The notes beneath the pieces are model-generated. The model was given only the letters and a program-made list of their open reading frames with translations. It was not told where the DNA came from and did no database searches. A stretch of DNA of 37,516 nt. Origin: CAZEVY01 sp964515555. Its GTDB lineage: Bacteria; Acidobacteriota; Terriglobia; Bryobacterales; Bryobacteraceae. Positions 8,592-16,577 of the stretch are shown in pieces; positions within the stretch are counted from its first letter, which is position 1; every line of letters starts with the position of its first letter. Both the position numbers and the translations under genes were made by a program. Location of the stretch: the NCBI GenBank assembly GCA_964515555.1, contig CAZEVY010000046.1, forward strand, positions 1-37,516, written 5' to 3'.

Positions 8592-9681
8592 GGGCGTCGG
8601 CGACCGCTGCGATCAGAATCGCCATCAGCAGCAGCGGTACGGCCACATTATAGGGCACGCCATGGAGCAGCATGAAATACGCGGGCGGCAGCGCCGCGAC
8701 CATCGTCACACCGCGCAGCGCGCGCGACGCCGGTGCGATCGCGAACAACGCCAGCGCCAGCAGCAGCACCGTCAAGTCCTGCATGTAGGCGTGATGGCAG
8801 ACCAGCAGGCCTCCGGCCAGCGCCAGGCCGAAGACGATCTCGTAGCTCGCGATGCGCCGCGCCAGCCAGGCGAACAGCGCCACCACCGGGACGATCAGCG
8901 CGGTTTCGACGGCGCGGTTCTCCCCGGCGAAAGCGAAGACGAATCCGCGCAGCGTCGGCATGTGGTCGGGTCCGGGGTGCAGCTCGGGATTGCCGACCAC
9001 GTCGAGGAATCGCAGCGGCCATCCCCATCCGTCGGCGATCGCGCTGAGGACCAGCAGGGCCGCGCCGCCCGCCGCGCCGCCCTTCAGAATCCCCCAGCGC
9101 CCCTTCAGCATCACCGCCAGCGGCACCAGCAGGAACAGGTGGAACTTGATCGAGCACAGTGCCAGCAGCAATCCTGCGGCGAAGTCGCGGCCGCGACGCG
9201 ACGCGAGAATCGAGAATCCCGCGAGCGCCGTCACGATGCCCGCGTCCTGCCCGTTGACGAAGTTCGTCAGCAGCGGAACCGAGAGGCCGCAGAACAGCGC
9301 CAGCTCGCGGTACTTCGGCAGGTAGAACCACAGAAACGCCGCGAACAGCGCCGCGCTGATCGATTGGTAGATCCAGTACGCGGTCGTGTACGGTAGCTTT
9401 CCCAGCGGACTGAGTACCAGCGCGTACCACGGCAGACGCGTGAAGTAGACCGACACGTAATACGTGCCCGTGACCTCGCGGTGAATCTCCTTGCTGGCCT
9501 CGATGTCGTAGAGCCGCGGCGTGCCGACCAGCTTCGCGCCGGCATAAAGCTGGAGGAAGTCGTTCTTTCCGCTCAGCGCGCGCTCGCGCAGCGGCCAGGC
9601 CCACATCAGAAACAGCGAGAGCGCGACGATCAGGGAGAGAAGGAAGAACCAGCGGGATGTGTTTCTGGATCGCGCCCTCAC
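8548..9681 (-). CDS. GT87-like (DUF2029) polytopic membrane protein
   Basis: A 377-residue integral membrane protein with about ten hydrophobic segments. It has the layout of GT-C glycosyltransferases of family GT87 (polyprenol-phosphate-mannose-dependent mannosyltransferases): NDFLQLYAGAKLVG with the early acidic residue after TM1, then LYD, PWYALVLSPLGKLPY, and NGQDAGIVTALAGFSILASRRGRDFAAGLLLAL, split here only for reading. The acceptor is unknown. The start is a GTG at 9679-9681 that overlaps the prfA stop (GTGA). This junction lies within a dispersed GC-rich repeat, so the first residues RARSRNT are encoded by the repeat. The 3' end overlaps prmC by 44 bp. Confidence 0.75.
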   Translation of the reverse strand: MRARSRNTSRWFFLLSLIVALSLFLMWAWPLRERALSGKNDFLQLYAGAKLVGTPRLYDIEASKEIHREVTGTYYVSVYFTRLPWYALVLSPLGKLPYTTAYWIYQSISAALFAAFLWFYLPKYRELALFCGLSVPLLTNFVNGQDAGIVTALAGFSILASRRGRDFAAGLLLALCSIKFHLFLLVPLAVMLKGRWGILKGGAAGGAALLVLSAIADGWGWPLRFLDVVGNPELHPGPDHMPTLRGFVFAFAGENRAVETALIVPVVALFAWLARRIASYEIVFGLALAGGLLVCHHAYMQDLTVLLLALALFAIAPASRALRGVTMVAALPPAYFMLLHGVPYNVAVPLLLMAILIAAVADARGSPDGYSTGNRTA

Positions 9682-9695
9682 GGTCGCGGCTCAGC
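9673..9695 (-). repeat. Dispersed GC-rich repeat, copy 1 (prfA/GT87 junction)
   Basis: On the minus strand this reads TGAGCCGCGACCGTGAGGG and then diverges. It is identical over this 18-19 base core to the copy near 32461 and differs by one base from the copy at 11051. The copy encodes the last prfA residues (AEPRP), the prfA stop TGA and the overlapping GTG start of the GT87 gene. Confidence 0.65.
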
Positions 9696-10814
9696 CACGG
9701 ATCCGGCCGGGCCACGCGCGTCAGCCTGCGGAATTGGCGGCGCGACATCCTGCTGCTTCAGCTTTTCCGACTGGTAGTGCGTGGTGAGCGCGTCGATGAA
9801 CGGATCGAGCTTGCCGTCGAGTACGGCGTCGAGCTGGTGCAGCGTCAAGCCGATCCGGTGGTCGGTCACGCGATTTTGCGGGAAGTTGTAGGTGCGGATT
9901 TTCTCGCTGCGGTCGCCGGAGCCGACCATGCTGCGCCGCTCGGCGCCGATCTCGGCGCGCTGTTTCTCCAGCTCGATCTCGTAGAGCCGCGCCCGCAGCA
10001 CGCGCTCGGCCTTGGCGCGATTCTTGATCTGCGACTTCTCGTCCTGGCAGGAGACGATCAGCCCGGTCGGCAGGTGCGTGATGCGCACCGCCGAATAGGT
10101 GGTGTTCACCGATTGTCCGCCGGGGCCCGACGAGCAGAAGGTATCGATGCGGATGTCCTTGGGGTCGATCTTGATTTCGACGTCGTCGGCTTCGGGCAGC
10201 ACCGCGACCGTAATCGCCGAAGTATGGATGCGCCCCTGCTGCTCGGTGACGGGCACGCGCTGCACGCGATGCACACCGCTTTCGTAGCGTAGCCTGCTGT
10301 AGACGCGGTCGCCGCTCACCAGCGCGATGACTTCCTTCAGGCCGCCGACGGCGGAATCGCTCGAGGCGGTGATCTCAACGCGCCAGCGTTGCGTCTCGGC
10401 GTAACGCGTGTACATGCGGAAGATCTCCGCGGCGAAGAGCGTGGCCTCGTCGCCGCCGGTGCCGGCGCGGATTTCGAGCACAACGTTCTTCTCGTCGTTC
10501 GGGTCCCTGGGCAGCAGCAGGATCTTCAGCTCGTCCTCGAGCCGCGCCAGCTCCGGCTCCAGCCGCGCCACGTCGTCGGAGGCCATGGAGCGCAGCTCGG
10601 CGTCGGGCTCGACGAGCATCTGGCGGGCGCCTTCCAGGTCGGCGCGCGATTTCTTCCACTGGCGGTAGCGCGCGACTACCTCGGTGATTTCGCTATGCGC
10701 GCGCGCGGCCTTGCGGTATAGGTCGGGGCTGTTGAGGACTTCCGGATCCACCAGACGCGCCGTGAGGTCGTCGAAGCGGGCTTCGATCTGGTCGAGTTTG
10801 TGGCGGTACTGCAT
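9678..10814 (-). CDS. prfA: Peptide chain release factor 1
   Basis: A 378-residue class I release factor that ends translation at UAA and UAG. RF1 identity comes from the codon-reading tripeptide PVT in RVPVTEQQGRIHTSA (RF2 would have SPF). The peptidyl-hydrolysis GGQ lies in SSGPGGQSVNTTYSAVRITH. The N-terminal helical domain and the central AGTGGDEATLFAAEIFRMY are present. The protein is about 18-20 residues longer than typical RF1. The extra tail (DVAPPIPQADARGPAGSVAEPRP, split in the reading here) ends in residues encoded by a dispersed repeat, which also supplies the stop. prmC, which methylates the GGQ glutamine, is in the same operon. The start at 10814 (MQYRHKLDQIEARF) fits the family. 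Confidence 0.96.
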   Translation of the reverse strand: MQYRHKLDQIEARFDDLTARLVDPEVLNSPDLYRKAARAHSEITEVVARYRQWKKSRADLEGARQMLVEPDAELRSMASDDVARLEPELARLEDELKILLLPRDPNDEKNVVLEIRAGTGGDEATLFAAEIFRMYTRYAETQRWRVEITASSDSAVGGLKEVIALVSGDRVYSRLRYESGVHRVQRVPVTEQQGRIHTSAITVAVLPEADDVEIKIDPKDIRIDTFCSSGPGGQSVNTTYSAVRITHLPTGLIVSCQDEKSQIKNRAKAERVLRARLYEIELEKQRAEIGAERRSMVGSGDRSEKIRTYNFPQNRVTDHRIGLTLHQLDAVLDGKLDPFIDALTTHYQSEKLKQQDVAPPIPQADARGPAGSVAEPRP

Positions 10815-11050
10815 GGGACGGAAGGCAGCGGGACAATCTCAGTATATCGAACGGCGGGAACATCGTCGCAGAATGTCGCGTAGCGCGACAGACAACCGTT
10901 CGCGGGCCGAATGGCGGAGGCAAGGCGTAATCGATCGCCGATGTCCAGGAGTTCTCCGCGTATCGCCGTGGCATCGGCCGGCAGCCCGGGGTCGAAAGTC
11001 CCAAACAACCGCTTGCTCACGCGCGCGGCTCAGCAGAATCAGTGGGTTTC

Positions 11051-11073
11051 TGAGCCGCGACCGTCAGGGAGCG
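11051..11073 (+). repeat. Dispersed GC-rich repeat, copy 2
   Basis: TGAGCCGCGACCGTCAGG followed by GAGCGG. It matches the copies near 9673 and 32461 apart from C for G at one position. It lies 20 bp before the 11-bp-stem hairpin at 11093-11131, downstream of the leftward secreted-protein gene. Confidence 0.65.
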
Positions 11074-11092
11074 GTTTTCGACACGGGCTGCT

Positions 11093-11131
11093 AGGGGTGC
11101 GGACATTACACACCGAAGGCTCCGCACCCCT
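11093..11131. terminator. 11-bp perfect hairpin downstream of the TQGYWKNH protein gene
   Basis: AGGGGTGCGGA (11093-11103) pairs perfectly with TCCGCACCCCT (11121-11131) around a 17-nt loop. It lies 19 bp after the stop of the leftward gene at 11150. There is no T-run on either side, so it is not a textbook intrinsic terminator; it may be a 3' mRNA stabiliser or part of a repeat element. Confidence 0.5.
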
Positions 11132-11149
11132 GCTTGGTGGGACCGCGAC

Positions 11150-11959
11150 TTACTCCGAGCAGTGCCCGGGGCACCCCGGCGTGCGTCCGTTATTGAAGCT
11201 GTCCAACGCACCGACCAGCGTGCTCGTGACCGACGTCGAAAGAGACCCGGCCCCGATCGGAGGCACGACCTTTGCGCCGATCAACGCGTCGGCGGCGGCG
11301 ATGGAGGCGTTGACGGATTGGCATCCGGCGCTGTTGGCCAGGTTCAGCTTCGCCGCGATCAGTTGATGAGAGAGCGATACCAGTCCGTTGCCTCGAACCG
11401 GCTGCCGCAGGATTCTCAGCAGTTGTGCTTGGGAGTAGGACACGGAGCCGAGTGAAAGGGAGGTTACGGGCCACTTCTCGGCGTGGTTCTTCCAGTAACC
11501 CTGAGTGAGAGTGCAGCCGCCGCTCCCGCAAGGCTGGTCGATGCAATCGGCCGCCCCAAATCCGGCTGTTTTCGTGTTCCTGACCTGGAAGAAGGAACTG
11601 ATGCCTTCGGCCACCACGGTGTAGGAACATCCCCCGACGGGAACGAAACTGATGCTGTACGGGAACACCGTTGTGCCGCCGGCGGCTGTGCTCGTTGGGC
11701 CCAGCGAAACCGAGGCATTGGGCACGTCGACGCCGGTGCACTGGACCTTTACCGTAGCACTGAGGTTGACGGTCGAGCCTATCGTGTTCTTCACGGTGAC
11801 CTGCCCCTCGACTCCCTTTACGTTGGTGACGCCTTCGCAACGCGAAAAGCACGCCGCCGTGACCGTGGTCGGCAAGTCGTCGTCGATCTGGCCCCAAACG
11901 GCGCCCGTACCGACAGCTAAAACCGCTAAAGAAAGGAAGCTTTGCGCAAACCTGTACAT
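11150..11959 (-). CDS. Secreted protein with CTLTQGYWKNH motif
   Basis: A 269-residue exported protein of unknown function. The start is placed at 11959 (MYRFAQSFLSLAVLAVGTG, a Sec signal) because GGAGG lies 9 nt upstream; a longer frame to 12019 has no such site. The N-terminal part (about residues 30-130) is rich in V, T, S and paired cysteines and looks like an Ig-like or beta-sandwich domain. After CGSGGCTLTQGYWKNHAEKWPV the second half is helical (QLLRILRQPVRGNGLVSLSHQL, IAAKLNLANSAG). The TQGYWKNH...WPV element is a recurrent motif in secreted proteins of soil bacteria, often beside IPT or PEP-CTERM proteins. No sorting signal is visible at the C-terminus (CPGHCSE). Extra cysteines suggest disulfides outside the cell. 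Confidence 0.75.
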   Translation of the reverse strand: MYRFAQSFLSLAVLAVGTGAVWGQIDDDLPTTVTAACFSRCEGVTNVKGVEGQVTVKNTIGSTVNLSATVKVQCTGVDVPNASVSLGPTSTAAGGTTVFPYSISFVPVGGCSYTVVAEGISSFFQVRNTKTAGFGAADCIDQPCGSGGCTLTQGYWKNHAEKWPVTSLSLGSVSYSQAQLLRILRQPVRGNGLVSLSHQLIAAKLNLANSAGCQSVNASIAAADALIGAKVVPPIGAGSLSTSVTSTLVGALDSFNNGRTPGCPGHCSE

Positions 11960-12436
11960 GAACTTGTTCCTCCGTTTTGAGTGGCGGGACGCCCAAAGCA
12001 TTCCCGCCCAAGATTCCAATCACTCGAACCGTGACGCGGACGCACGATCCAACGCCGAGAATGATTCTTTTGTAATCTTAACTGAACGGGCGGGGAAAAT
12101 GCAAGCGAACTTAGGGTTGAATAACGCATCCGGATGAGGAGAACTCCGCACCGTACCACACCTTTAGTACTGTAACTAACGGCATCCGATGCGTACGAAG
12201 TCACTTCAGCCAGGGCACAGCGCAGCGGCTTCCGTTGTGTGGTTCCGAGTCCGCTCGCCTTTCGCGACACCATCTTCGCCTGGCGAGTTTTGTGGCGATC
12301 CTCATTGGACGTAAGGTGAGCGATTGACGACTTCAGTATTCGGAACGGAGGCATCCTGGACTTAGGAAACGACCGGGCCCAAAGCCGGTACATCCCCCGC
12401 CACGCACTCCAGCCGCGACGCGACTATCATATCCCT
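11960..12436. other. Intergenic region between divergent genes, no gene recognised
   Basis: No plausible CDS. A minus-strand frame at 11926-12393 is open but overlaps the signal-peptide region of the flanking gene and resembles nothing known. The region holds the perfect palindrome CATCCGGATG (12127-12136) and a nearby GCATCCGATGC (12182-12192), possible operator half-sites for one of the divergent genes. An AT-richer stretch at 12060-12085 could hold the leftward promoter. All of these are weak. Confidence 0.4.
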
Positions 12437-13636
12437 ATGCCACTTCACCGCCGCGACCTTCTGCGCAGCGCCGCCGGCGCCGTCGCCTGGACCGCCTCTT
12501 CCTACGCCCAGGTTCCCGGCGCCAACAACCGCGTCAACCTGGGCCTCATCGGCTGCGGCGACCGCGGCCGCGGCGTCATGGGCACGTTTCTCGGCAACGA
12601 GACCGTCAAGGTCACGGCGCTTTGCGATGTGTATGCCGCGCAAATCGACCGCGCCAGCCAGCGCGCCCAGGGCGCGCGTGGTTATTCCGACCATCGCAAG
12701 CTGCTCGAGTCGAAGGACGTCGACGCCGTCCTCATCGCCACGCCCGACCACTGGCACGCCGGCACGGCCATCGACGCCCTGGAGGCCGGAAAGGACGTCT
12801 ACGTCGAGAAGCCGCTGACGCTGACGATCGAGGAAGGCCCCCGCATCGTCAAGGCGGCGCGCGTGAACAATCGCATCTGCCAGGTGGGAATGCAGCAGCG
12901 CTCCGGCGGCCATTATTTGCAGGCCAAGCAGGAGTACATCAAGTCCGGCAAGCTCGGCAAGATCACGCTGGTGCGTACCTGGTGGCACGGCAACGGCTAT
13001 CACCTGCGCAAGGCGCCGGCGACGCTCCAGCAACTGCCGTCGAACCTCGACTGGGCGCGCTTCCTCGGCCCCGTCAAGTGGCGCGACTGGGACCCGCAGC
13101 AGTATTACAATTTCCGCGCTTACCTGGACTTCGGCGGCGGACAGGTGACCGACCTGTTCACGCACTGGATCGACGTCGTCCACATGTTCATGGACCAGGA
13201 CAACCCCATCGCCGCCTCGGCCGCGGGCGGGATCTATCACTACAAGGACGGGCGAACCGCGCCCGACACCATCAACGTTCTGCTCGAGTATCCCGGCGAG
13301 TGGACGGCGACCTTCGAGGCGACGCTGGCCCCCGGCATCACCGGCGCGGCGGTGGAGTTCTGCGGGACTCAGGGAAAGCTGAACATTACGCGCGGGCGCG
13401 CCGAGTTCCTGGCGGCCGAGCGCGGCGCCCAGCCCGTGATTCTCAAATCCGAGCGCGACCAGACCATCGACCACGTCGCGAACTTCCTCGATTGCGTGCG
13501 CTCGCGCAAACTCCCTAACGGCGACGTGCAGATCGGCCACCGCTCGGCAGCCGCGTCGCACCTGGGCAACATCGCCTACGTGCAGAAGCGGCGCCTGAAA
13601 TACGATCCCGACCGCGAGGAGATTCTGCCGCTGTAA
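12437..13636 (+). CDS. Gfo/Idh/MocA-family oxidoreductase with Tat-like leader
   Basis: A 399-residue NAD(P)-dependent sugar or polyol oxidoreductase. The leader MPLHRRDLLRSAAGAVAWTA has an RRD-x-L Tat-like motif, a hydrophobic stretch and a YAQ cleavage region. The Rossmann motif LGLIGCGDRGRGVMG follows. The family segments DAVLIATPDHWHAGTAIDAL and KDVYVEKPLTL (the EKP lysine) mark the nucleotide/substrate pocket, and the C-terminal alpha/beta domain includes YYNFRAYLDFGGGQVTDLFTHW, the DxxxH-type active-site region. Tat-exported members of this superfamily are abundant in Acidobacteria and Planctomycetes and in some cases act on glycosides. The substrate is unknown. It is followed on the opposite strand by a small gene and a Tat-exported cupin. 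Confidence 0.88.
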   Translation: MPLHRRDLLRSAAGAVAWTASSYAQVPGANNRVNLGLIGCGDRGRGVMGTFLGNETVKVTALCDVYAAQIDRASQRAQGARGYSDHRKLLESKDVDAVLIATPDHWHAGTAIDALEAGKDVYVEKPLTLTIEEGPRIVKAARVNNRICQVGMQQRSGGHYLQAKQEYIKSGKLGKITLVRTWWHGNGYHLRKAPATLQQLPSNLDWARFLGPVKWRDWDPQQYYNFRAYLDFGGGQVTDLFTHWIDVVHMFMDQDNPIAASAAGGIYHYKDGRTAPDTINVLLEYPGEWTATFEATLAPGITGAAVEFCGTQGKLNITRGRAEFLAAERGAQPVILKSERDQTIDHVANFLDCVRSRKLPNGDVQIGHRSAAASHLGNIAYVQKRRLKYDPDREEILPL

Positions 13637-13649
13637 CGCGGACCGCTCT

Positions 13650-13844
13650 CTAAGAACTCGCTGAGTGGGCCTGGTCGCTCCAGTACCAAACAACGACCAC
13701 GCCGTTGTGGCGGTCGGCCGAATGCGAGATGCTGATGAGGCGCTCCTTGCCGACCGAGTTCTCGACGAAGGAGGCCACCTCCTCGCACAGCGTTTCCCAC
13801 GACTTGAAGGTGCTCTCGAATATCTGGAAGCGGACGTATCTCAT
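13650..13844 (-). CDS. Small conserved-looking protein, 64 residues
   Basis: The ATG at 13844 lies 5 bp after the cupin stop on the same strand, so the two are probably co-translated. The protein (MRYVRFQIFESTFKSWETLC ... ERLISISHS ... GVVVVWYWSD) has a beta-helix-beta-beta pattern: one amphipathic helix rich in E between strands, ending in a short aromatic strand. This layout loosely recalls Cse60-like small proteins, but no family can be assigned. An upstream extension to 13931 overlaps the cupin gene and is not needed. No signal peptide is present, so it is probably cytoplasmic, unlike its neighbour. Confidence 0.6.
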   Translation of the reverse strand: MRYVRFQIFESTFKSWETLCEEVASFVENSVGKERLISISHSADRHNGVVVVWYWSDQAHSASS

Positions 13845-13849
13845 GGCGG

Positions 13850-14257
13850 TCAGGCCTTCCACTTGTAGAAATAGAACAGCAGCGGCGACTTGCCCGTATT
13901 CACGATGCCGTGCAATCGCCCGCCGGCGCAATACATCATCGACCCCGGCGCGACCTTGGCGATCCTGCCGTCAAGGCTGATCTCGCCCGTCCCCTCGGTG
14001 ATCAGCAGGAATTCCTCCTCCGGATGCTGATGCGGCGGGTGGGGCGTCATGCCCGGTTTCAGCCGCAGGCTTCCGGCAGTCATCGACCGGATCTGATCGG
14101 TCGCGCCCTCGAAGTAAATGTGGAGGTCGCCGAACGGCTCGCGCGTCAGCTTCGCGTCCTTCTCGGCGCGCGCCGCATTGGGGATCGACGCGGCCGCGGC
14201 GGGGAGGCCGAAGGGAGCGAGTCCCGCGAGTTTCAGAAGATCTCTGCGTCTTGCCAT
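13850..14257 (-). CDS. Tat-exported cupin-domain protein
   Basis: A 135-residue single-domain cupin. The leader MARRRDLLKLAGLAPFG has a twin-arginine motif and a hydrophobic core with an alanine-rich cleavage region. The cupin motif 1 region is MTPHPPHQHPEEEFLLITEG, with H-x-H-x-E-type metal ligands; motif 2 is PGSMMYCAGGRLHGIVNTG, with the last histidine in place. The Tat leader fits export of a folded, metal-loaded protein. The function may be sugar isomerisation, dioxygenation or ligand binding and cannot be decided. It forms a two-gene unit with the 64-residue protein downstream and faces the convergent Gfo/Idh/MocA gene. Confidence 0.85.
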   Translation of the reverse strand: MARRRDLLKLAGLAPFGLPAAAASIPNAARAEKDAKLTREPFGDLHIYFEGATDQIRSMTAGSLRLKPGMTPHPPHQHPEEEFLLITEGTGEISLDGRIAKVAPGSMMYCAGGRLHGIVNTGKSPLLFYFYKWKA

Positions 14258-14359
14258 TGGTAGATTATGGCGCAGTATCGGCGCCCTTGGGCTTCTCGCG
14301 CCTCTGGCTTGAGCGCCGGCCTCGGCCCCGCGGGGCCGCCCCGCCGGTACAATGAGTCG

Positions 14360-15274
14360 ATGTCCCTGGTAGTGGTCGGATCTGTCGCCTACGACGCCGT
14401 GGAAACCCCGCACGGCAAGGTCGACCGCATGCTCGGCGGCGCGGCGACGTTCATTGCGATGGCGGCGCGCTATTTCACGCCGGTGAAGATCGTCGCCGTT
14501 GTCGGCGAGGACTTCGCCCCCGAGGACCGCGCCCTGCTCGCCTCGCGCGAGATCGATCTCGAAGGCCTGGAGACCGCGCCCGGTAAGACGTTCTTCTGGT
14601 CGGGGGTCTACTCGGCGGACATGAACGACCGCACCACGCTCGCGACCGATCTCAACGTCTTCGCCGAATTCGATCCGAAGATCCCGGAGTCCTACCGGCG
14701 GTCGCCCTATCTTTTCCTCGGCAACATCCAGCCGGAGTTGCAGCGCCAGGTGAAGTCGCAGATGAATGGCGTGCGGCTCACAGGCGGCGACACCATGAAC
14801 TACTGGATCAACGACCATCGCGCCGCGCTGCTGAAGACGCTCGCCGGCTGGGACCTGCTGCTGATCAACGACAGCGAGGCGCGCCTGCTTTCCGGCCACT
14901 CGCACCTGAAGCGCGCCGCGCATGCGATTCTCGACATGGGACCTCGCATCGTCGTCATCAAGCGCGGCGAGTACGGCGCCATGCTGTTTCATCGCCAGGG
15001 ATTCTTCATCGTGCCCGGCTACCTGCTGGAGCAGGTCTTCGACCCGACCGGCGCGGGCGACTCCTTCGCCGGCGGCTTCATGGGTTATCTCGCGGGGCTG
15101 GGCGCCGGCGTAATCGACGAGGCCGGGCGGCGCGAGCTGAGTCGCGCCGTGATCTACGGGTCCGTAATGGGGAGCTTTTGCTGCGAGCGTTTCGGCGTGG
15201 ACCGCTTCCGGACGCTGACGCGCGCGGAGATCGATGCCCGCTTCCAGGAGTTCAAGGACTTCACCGAATTCTGA
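14360..15274 (+). CDS. PfkB-family sugar or nucleoside kinase
   Basis: A 304-residue cytoplasmic kinase of the ribokinase/PfkB superfamily. The N-terminus MSLVVVGSVAYDAVETPHGK and the LGGAATFIAMAARYF segment match the substrate-binding start. The C-terminal signature DPTGAGDSFAGGFMGYLAG carries the catalytic D and the anion hole GAGD. In between, LLINDSEARLLSG is the N-x-x-E region for Mg and phosphate. The start at 14360 is chosen over the longer open frame to 14267 because the extra residues read as antisense to the cupin leader. The substrate is unknown; this subgroup is sometimes annotated as adenosine kinase-like. The stop lies inside the start of the next gene (41-bp overlap). Confidence 0.88.
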   Translation: MSLVVVGSVAYDAVETPHGKVDRMLGGAATFIAMAARYFTPVKIVAVVGEDFAPEDRALLASREIDLEGLETAPGKTFFWSGVYSADMNDRTTLATDLNVFAEFDPKIPESYRRSPYLFLGNIQPELQRQVKSQMNGVRLTGGDTMNYWINDHRAALLKTLAGWDLLLINDSEARLLSGHSHLKRAAHAILDMGPRIVVIKRGEYGAMLFHRQGFFIVPGYLLEQVFDPTGAGDSFAGGFMGYLAGLGAGVIDEAGRRELSRAVIYGSVMGSFCCERFGVDRFRTLTRAEIDARFQEFKDFTEF

Positions 15275-16559
15275 GCGCACGGCGCGGGGCGCCCTCCTGA
15301 CGATCGCCTGCGCGCTCGCGGCGGTGAGCGTCGCCGCGGCGCTCTGGTTCCACTCCCACGGCTACCTGCTCTATTACGGCGACGCCGAGGCGCACCTCAA
15401 CGTCGCGCGGCGTCTGGTCGACACGCGAACTCCCGAGTACCGGCAGATCGGCACCGGATGGCTGCCTCTCCCGCACTGGCTGATGGTCCCGTTCGTTCGC
15501 AANNNNNNNNNNNNNNNNNNNNNNNNNNNNNNNNNNNNNNNNNNNNNNNNNNNNNNNNNNNNNNNNNNNNNNNNNNNNNNNNNNNNNNNNNNNNNNNNNN
15601 NNGGCTGGTTCCTGATTCCCTTCGCGTCGGTATTGGCGGCGATAGTCGCGCCGAGGGGGCGGCTCGCGGCGGCGGCCATGTTCGCGGCGATCGCCTCGCT
15701 CGGCCCGCTCTACTGGCTGGCGCACAACTTCTGGTGCTTCGGCGACGCGCTGGAGTTCTATCGCGGCGAGTACTCGGCGCGGGCGATCCAGGGCGCGGCT
15801 TCGTACCCCGGCCGCGGCGACTGGAGCGATGCCGCGCGGCAGTTCTTCGCCGCGATGCGGTGGGCCATCGGCTGGCCGGCCATCGGGCTGGCCGCGGCGG
15901 GACTCGCGGCCTGCGCGGTGCGCCGGGTCGTCTGGCCGCTGGCTCTGCTCGCGCCCGTCCCGCTGTTCTACGTCTGGAGCGTTCACTCGGGTGCTACGCC
16001 GATCTACGTTCCGGATCTACCCCCGAACTCCTGGTACAACACGCGCTACGGCCTGGCGGCGATGCCGCTGGTCGCGCTGGCGGCGGGTGCGCTGATAGCG
16101 CTGCTCCCGAAGTGGCGCGGCGCGGCGGCCGCGACCGTCGTGGCAATCGCGGTCTCGGGCTGGCTGGCCTTTCCGCGCACTGCCCACTGGGTGTGCTGGA
16201 AGGAGTCGCAGGTCAACTCTCAGGATCGCCGCGCCTGGACCCGCGAAGCCGCCGAATACCTGCGCGCGAACTATCGCGGCGGCGGCGTCTTCTCGATGCT
16301 GGGTGATACGGCTGCGATTTTCCGCGAGGCCGGCATTCCGCTGCGCGAAGTCCTGCACGAGTGCAACGAACCGTATTGGCACGGTGCGGCGGCGCGATCG
16401 GACCTGATGCTATGGGAAGACTGGGTGGTCGCGCCGGCCGGCTCTCCGGTGGCCGCGGCGATGGCGAAGTCGCCGCGCTATGGGCTGGTGAAGAGCGTAG
16501 CGGTGCGCGGGAGGCCGGCCATCGGAATCTATCGCCGGGGCTATGGCGCGGCTCGCTAG
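15234..16559 (+). CDS. GT39-like membrane glycosyltransferase, interrupted by assembly gap
   Basis: A polytopic GT-C protein of the PMT/GT39 type. The N-terminal part has TM1 (LLTIACALAAVSVAAALWF) and the family segment YYGDAEAHLNVARRLVDTRTP with the acidic catalytic region, then the loop GTGWLPLPHWLMVPFVR. The sequence then runs into 100 N. After the gap it resumes with a TM-rich half (GWFLIPFASVLAAIVAP; LYWLAHNFWCFGDALEFYRG) and a soluble C-terminus. The frame happens to be the same on both sides, but the gap length is a placeholder. Relatives usually have several more TM segments here, so the missing piece is probably well over 100 bp. The start overlaps the PfkB gene by 41 bp. Confidence 0.72.
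   Translation: MPASRSSRTSPNSERTARGALLTIACALAAVSVAAALWFHSHGYLLYYGDAEAHLNVARRLVDTRTPEYRQIGTGWLPLPHWLMVPFVRXXXXXXXXXXXXXXXXXXXXXXXXXXXXXXXXXXGWFLIPFASVLAAIVAPRGRLAAAAMFAAIASLGPLYWLAHNFWCFGDALEFYRGEYSARAIQGAASYPGRGDWSDAARQFFAAMRWAIGWPAIGLAAAGLAACAVRRVVWPLALLAPVPLFYVWSVHSGATPIYVPDLPPNSWYNTRYGLAAMPLVALAAGALIALLPKWRGAAAATVVAIAVSGWLAFPRTAHWVCWKESQVNSQDRRAWTREAAEYLRANYRGGGVFSMLGDTAAIFREAGIPLREVLHECNEPYWHGAAARSDLMLWEDWVVAPAGSPVAAAMAKSPRYGLVKSVAVRGRPAIGIYRRGYGAAR
15503..15602. other. Scaffold gap, 100 N
   Basis: Exactly 100 undetermined bases inside the GT39-like gene. This is the conventional length for a gap of unknown size, so distances and the reading frame across it cannot be trusted. Confidence 0.98.
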
Positions 16560-16577
16560 AATGGTGTTGGCGCCCCC

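Larger units (their letters stand above)
10815..11149. other. Intergenic region with repeat and hairpin, no gene recognised
   Basis: This region should hold the promoter of the leftward prfA operon. Minus-strand frames across 10815-11020 are open but match no family I recognise and show no start with a ribosome site. The right half holds a copy of the dispersed repeat and a strong hairpin (both listed). No tRNA cloverleaf was seen. Confidence 0.5.

Noticed and set aside
10676..11020. Possible gene upstream of prfA
   Set aside because: It overlaps the prfA start in another frame and resembles no family; rpmE or a thymidine kinase gene, often found here, is not present.
11926..12393. Possible 155-residue gene on the minus strand
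   Set aside because: No family resemblance, overlaps the start of the secreted-protein gene, and shows no ribosome site.
13850..15280. Long minus-strand extension upstream of the cupin
   Set aside because: The extra 340 residues are antisense to the PfkB gene; the Tat leader at 14257 is the natural start.
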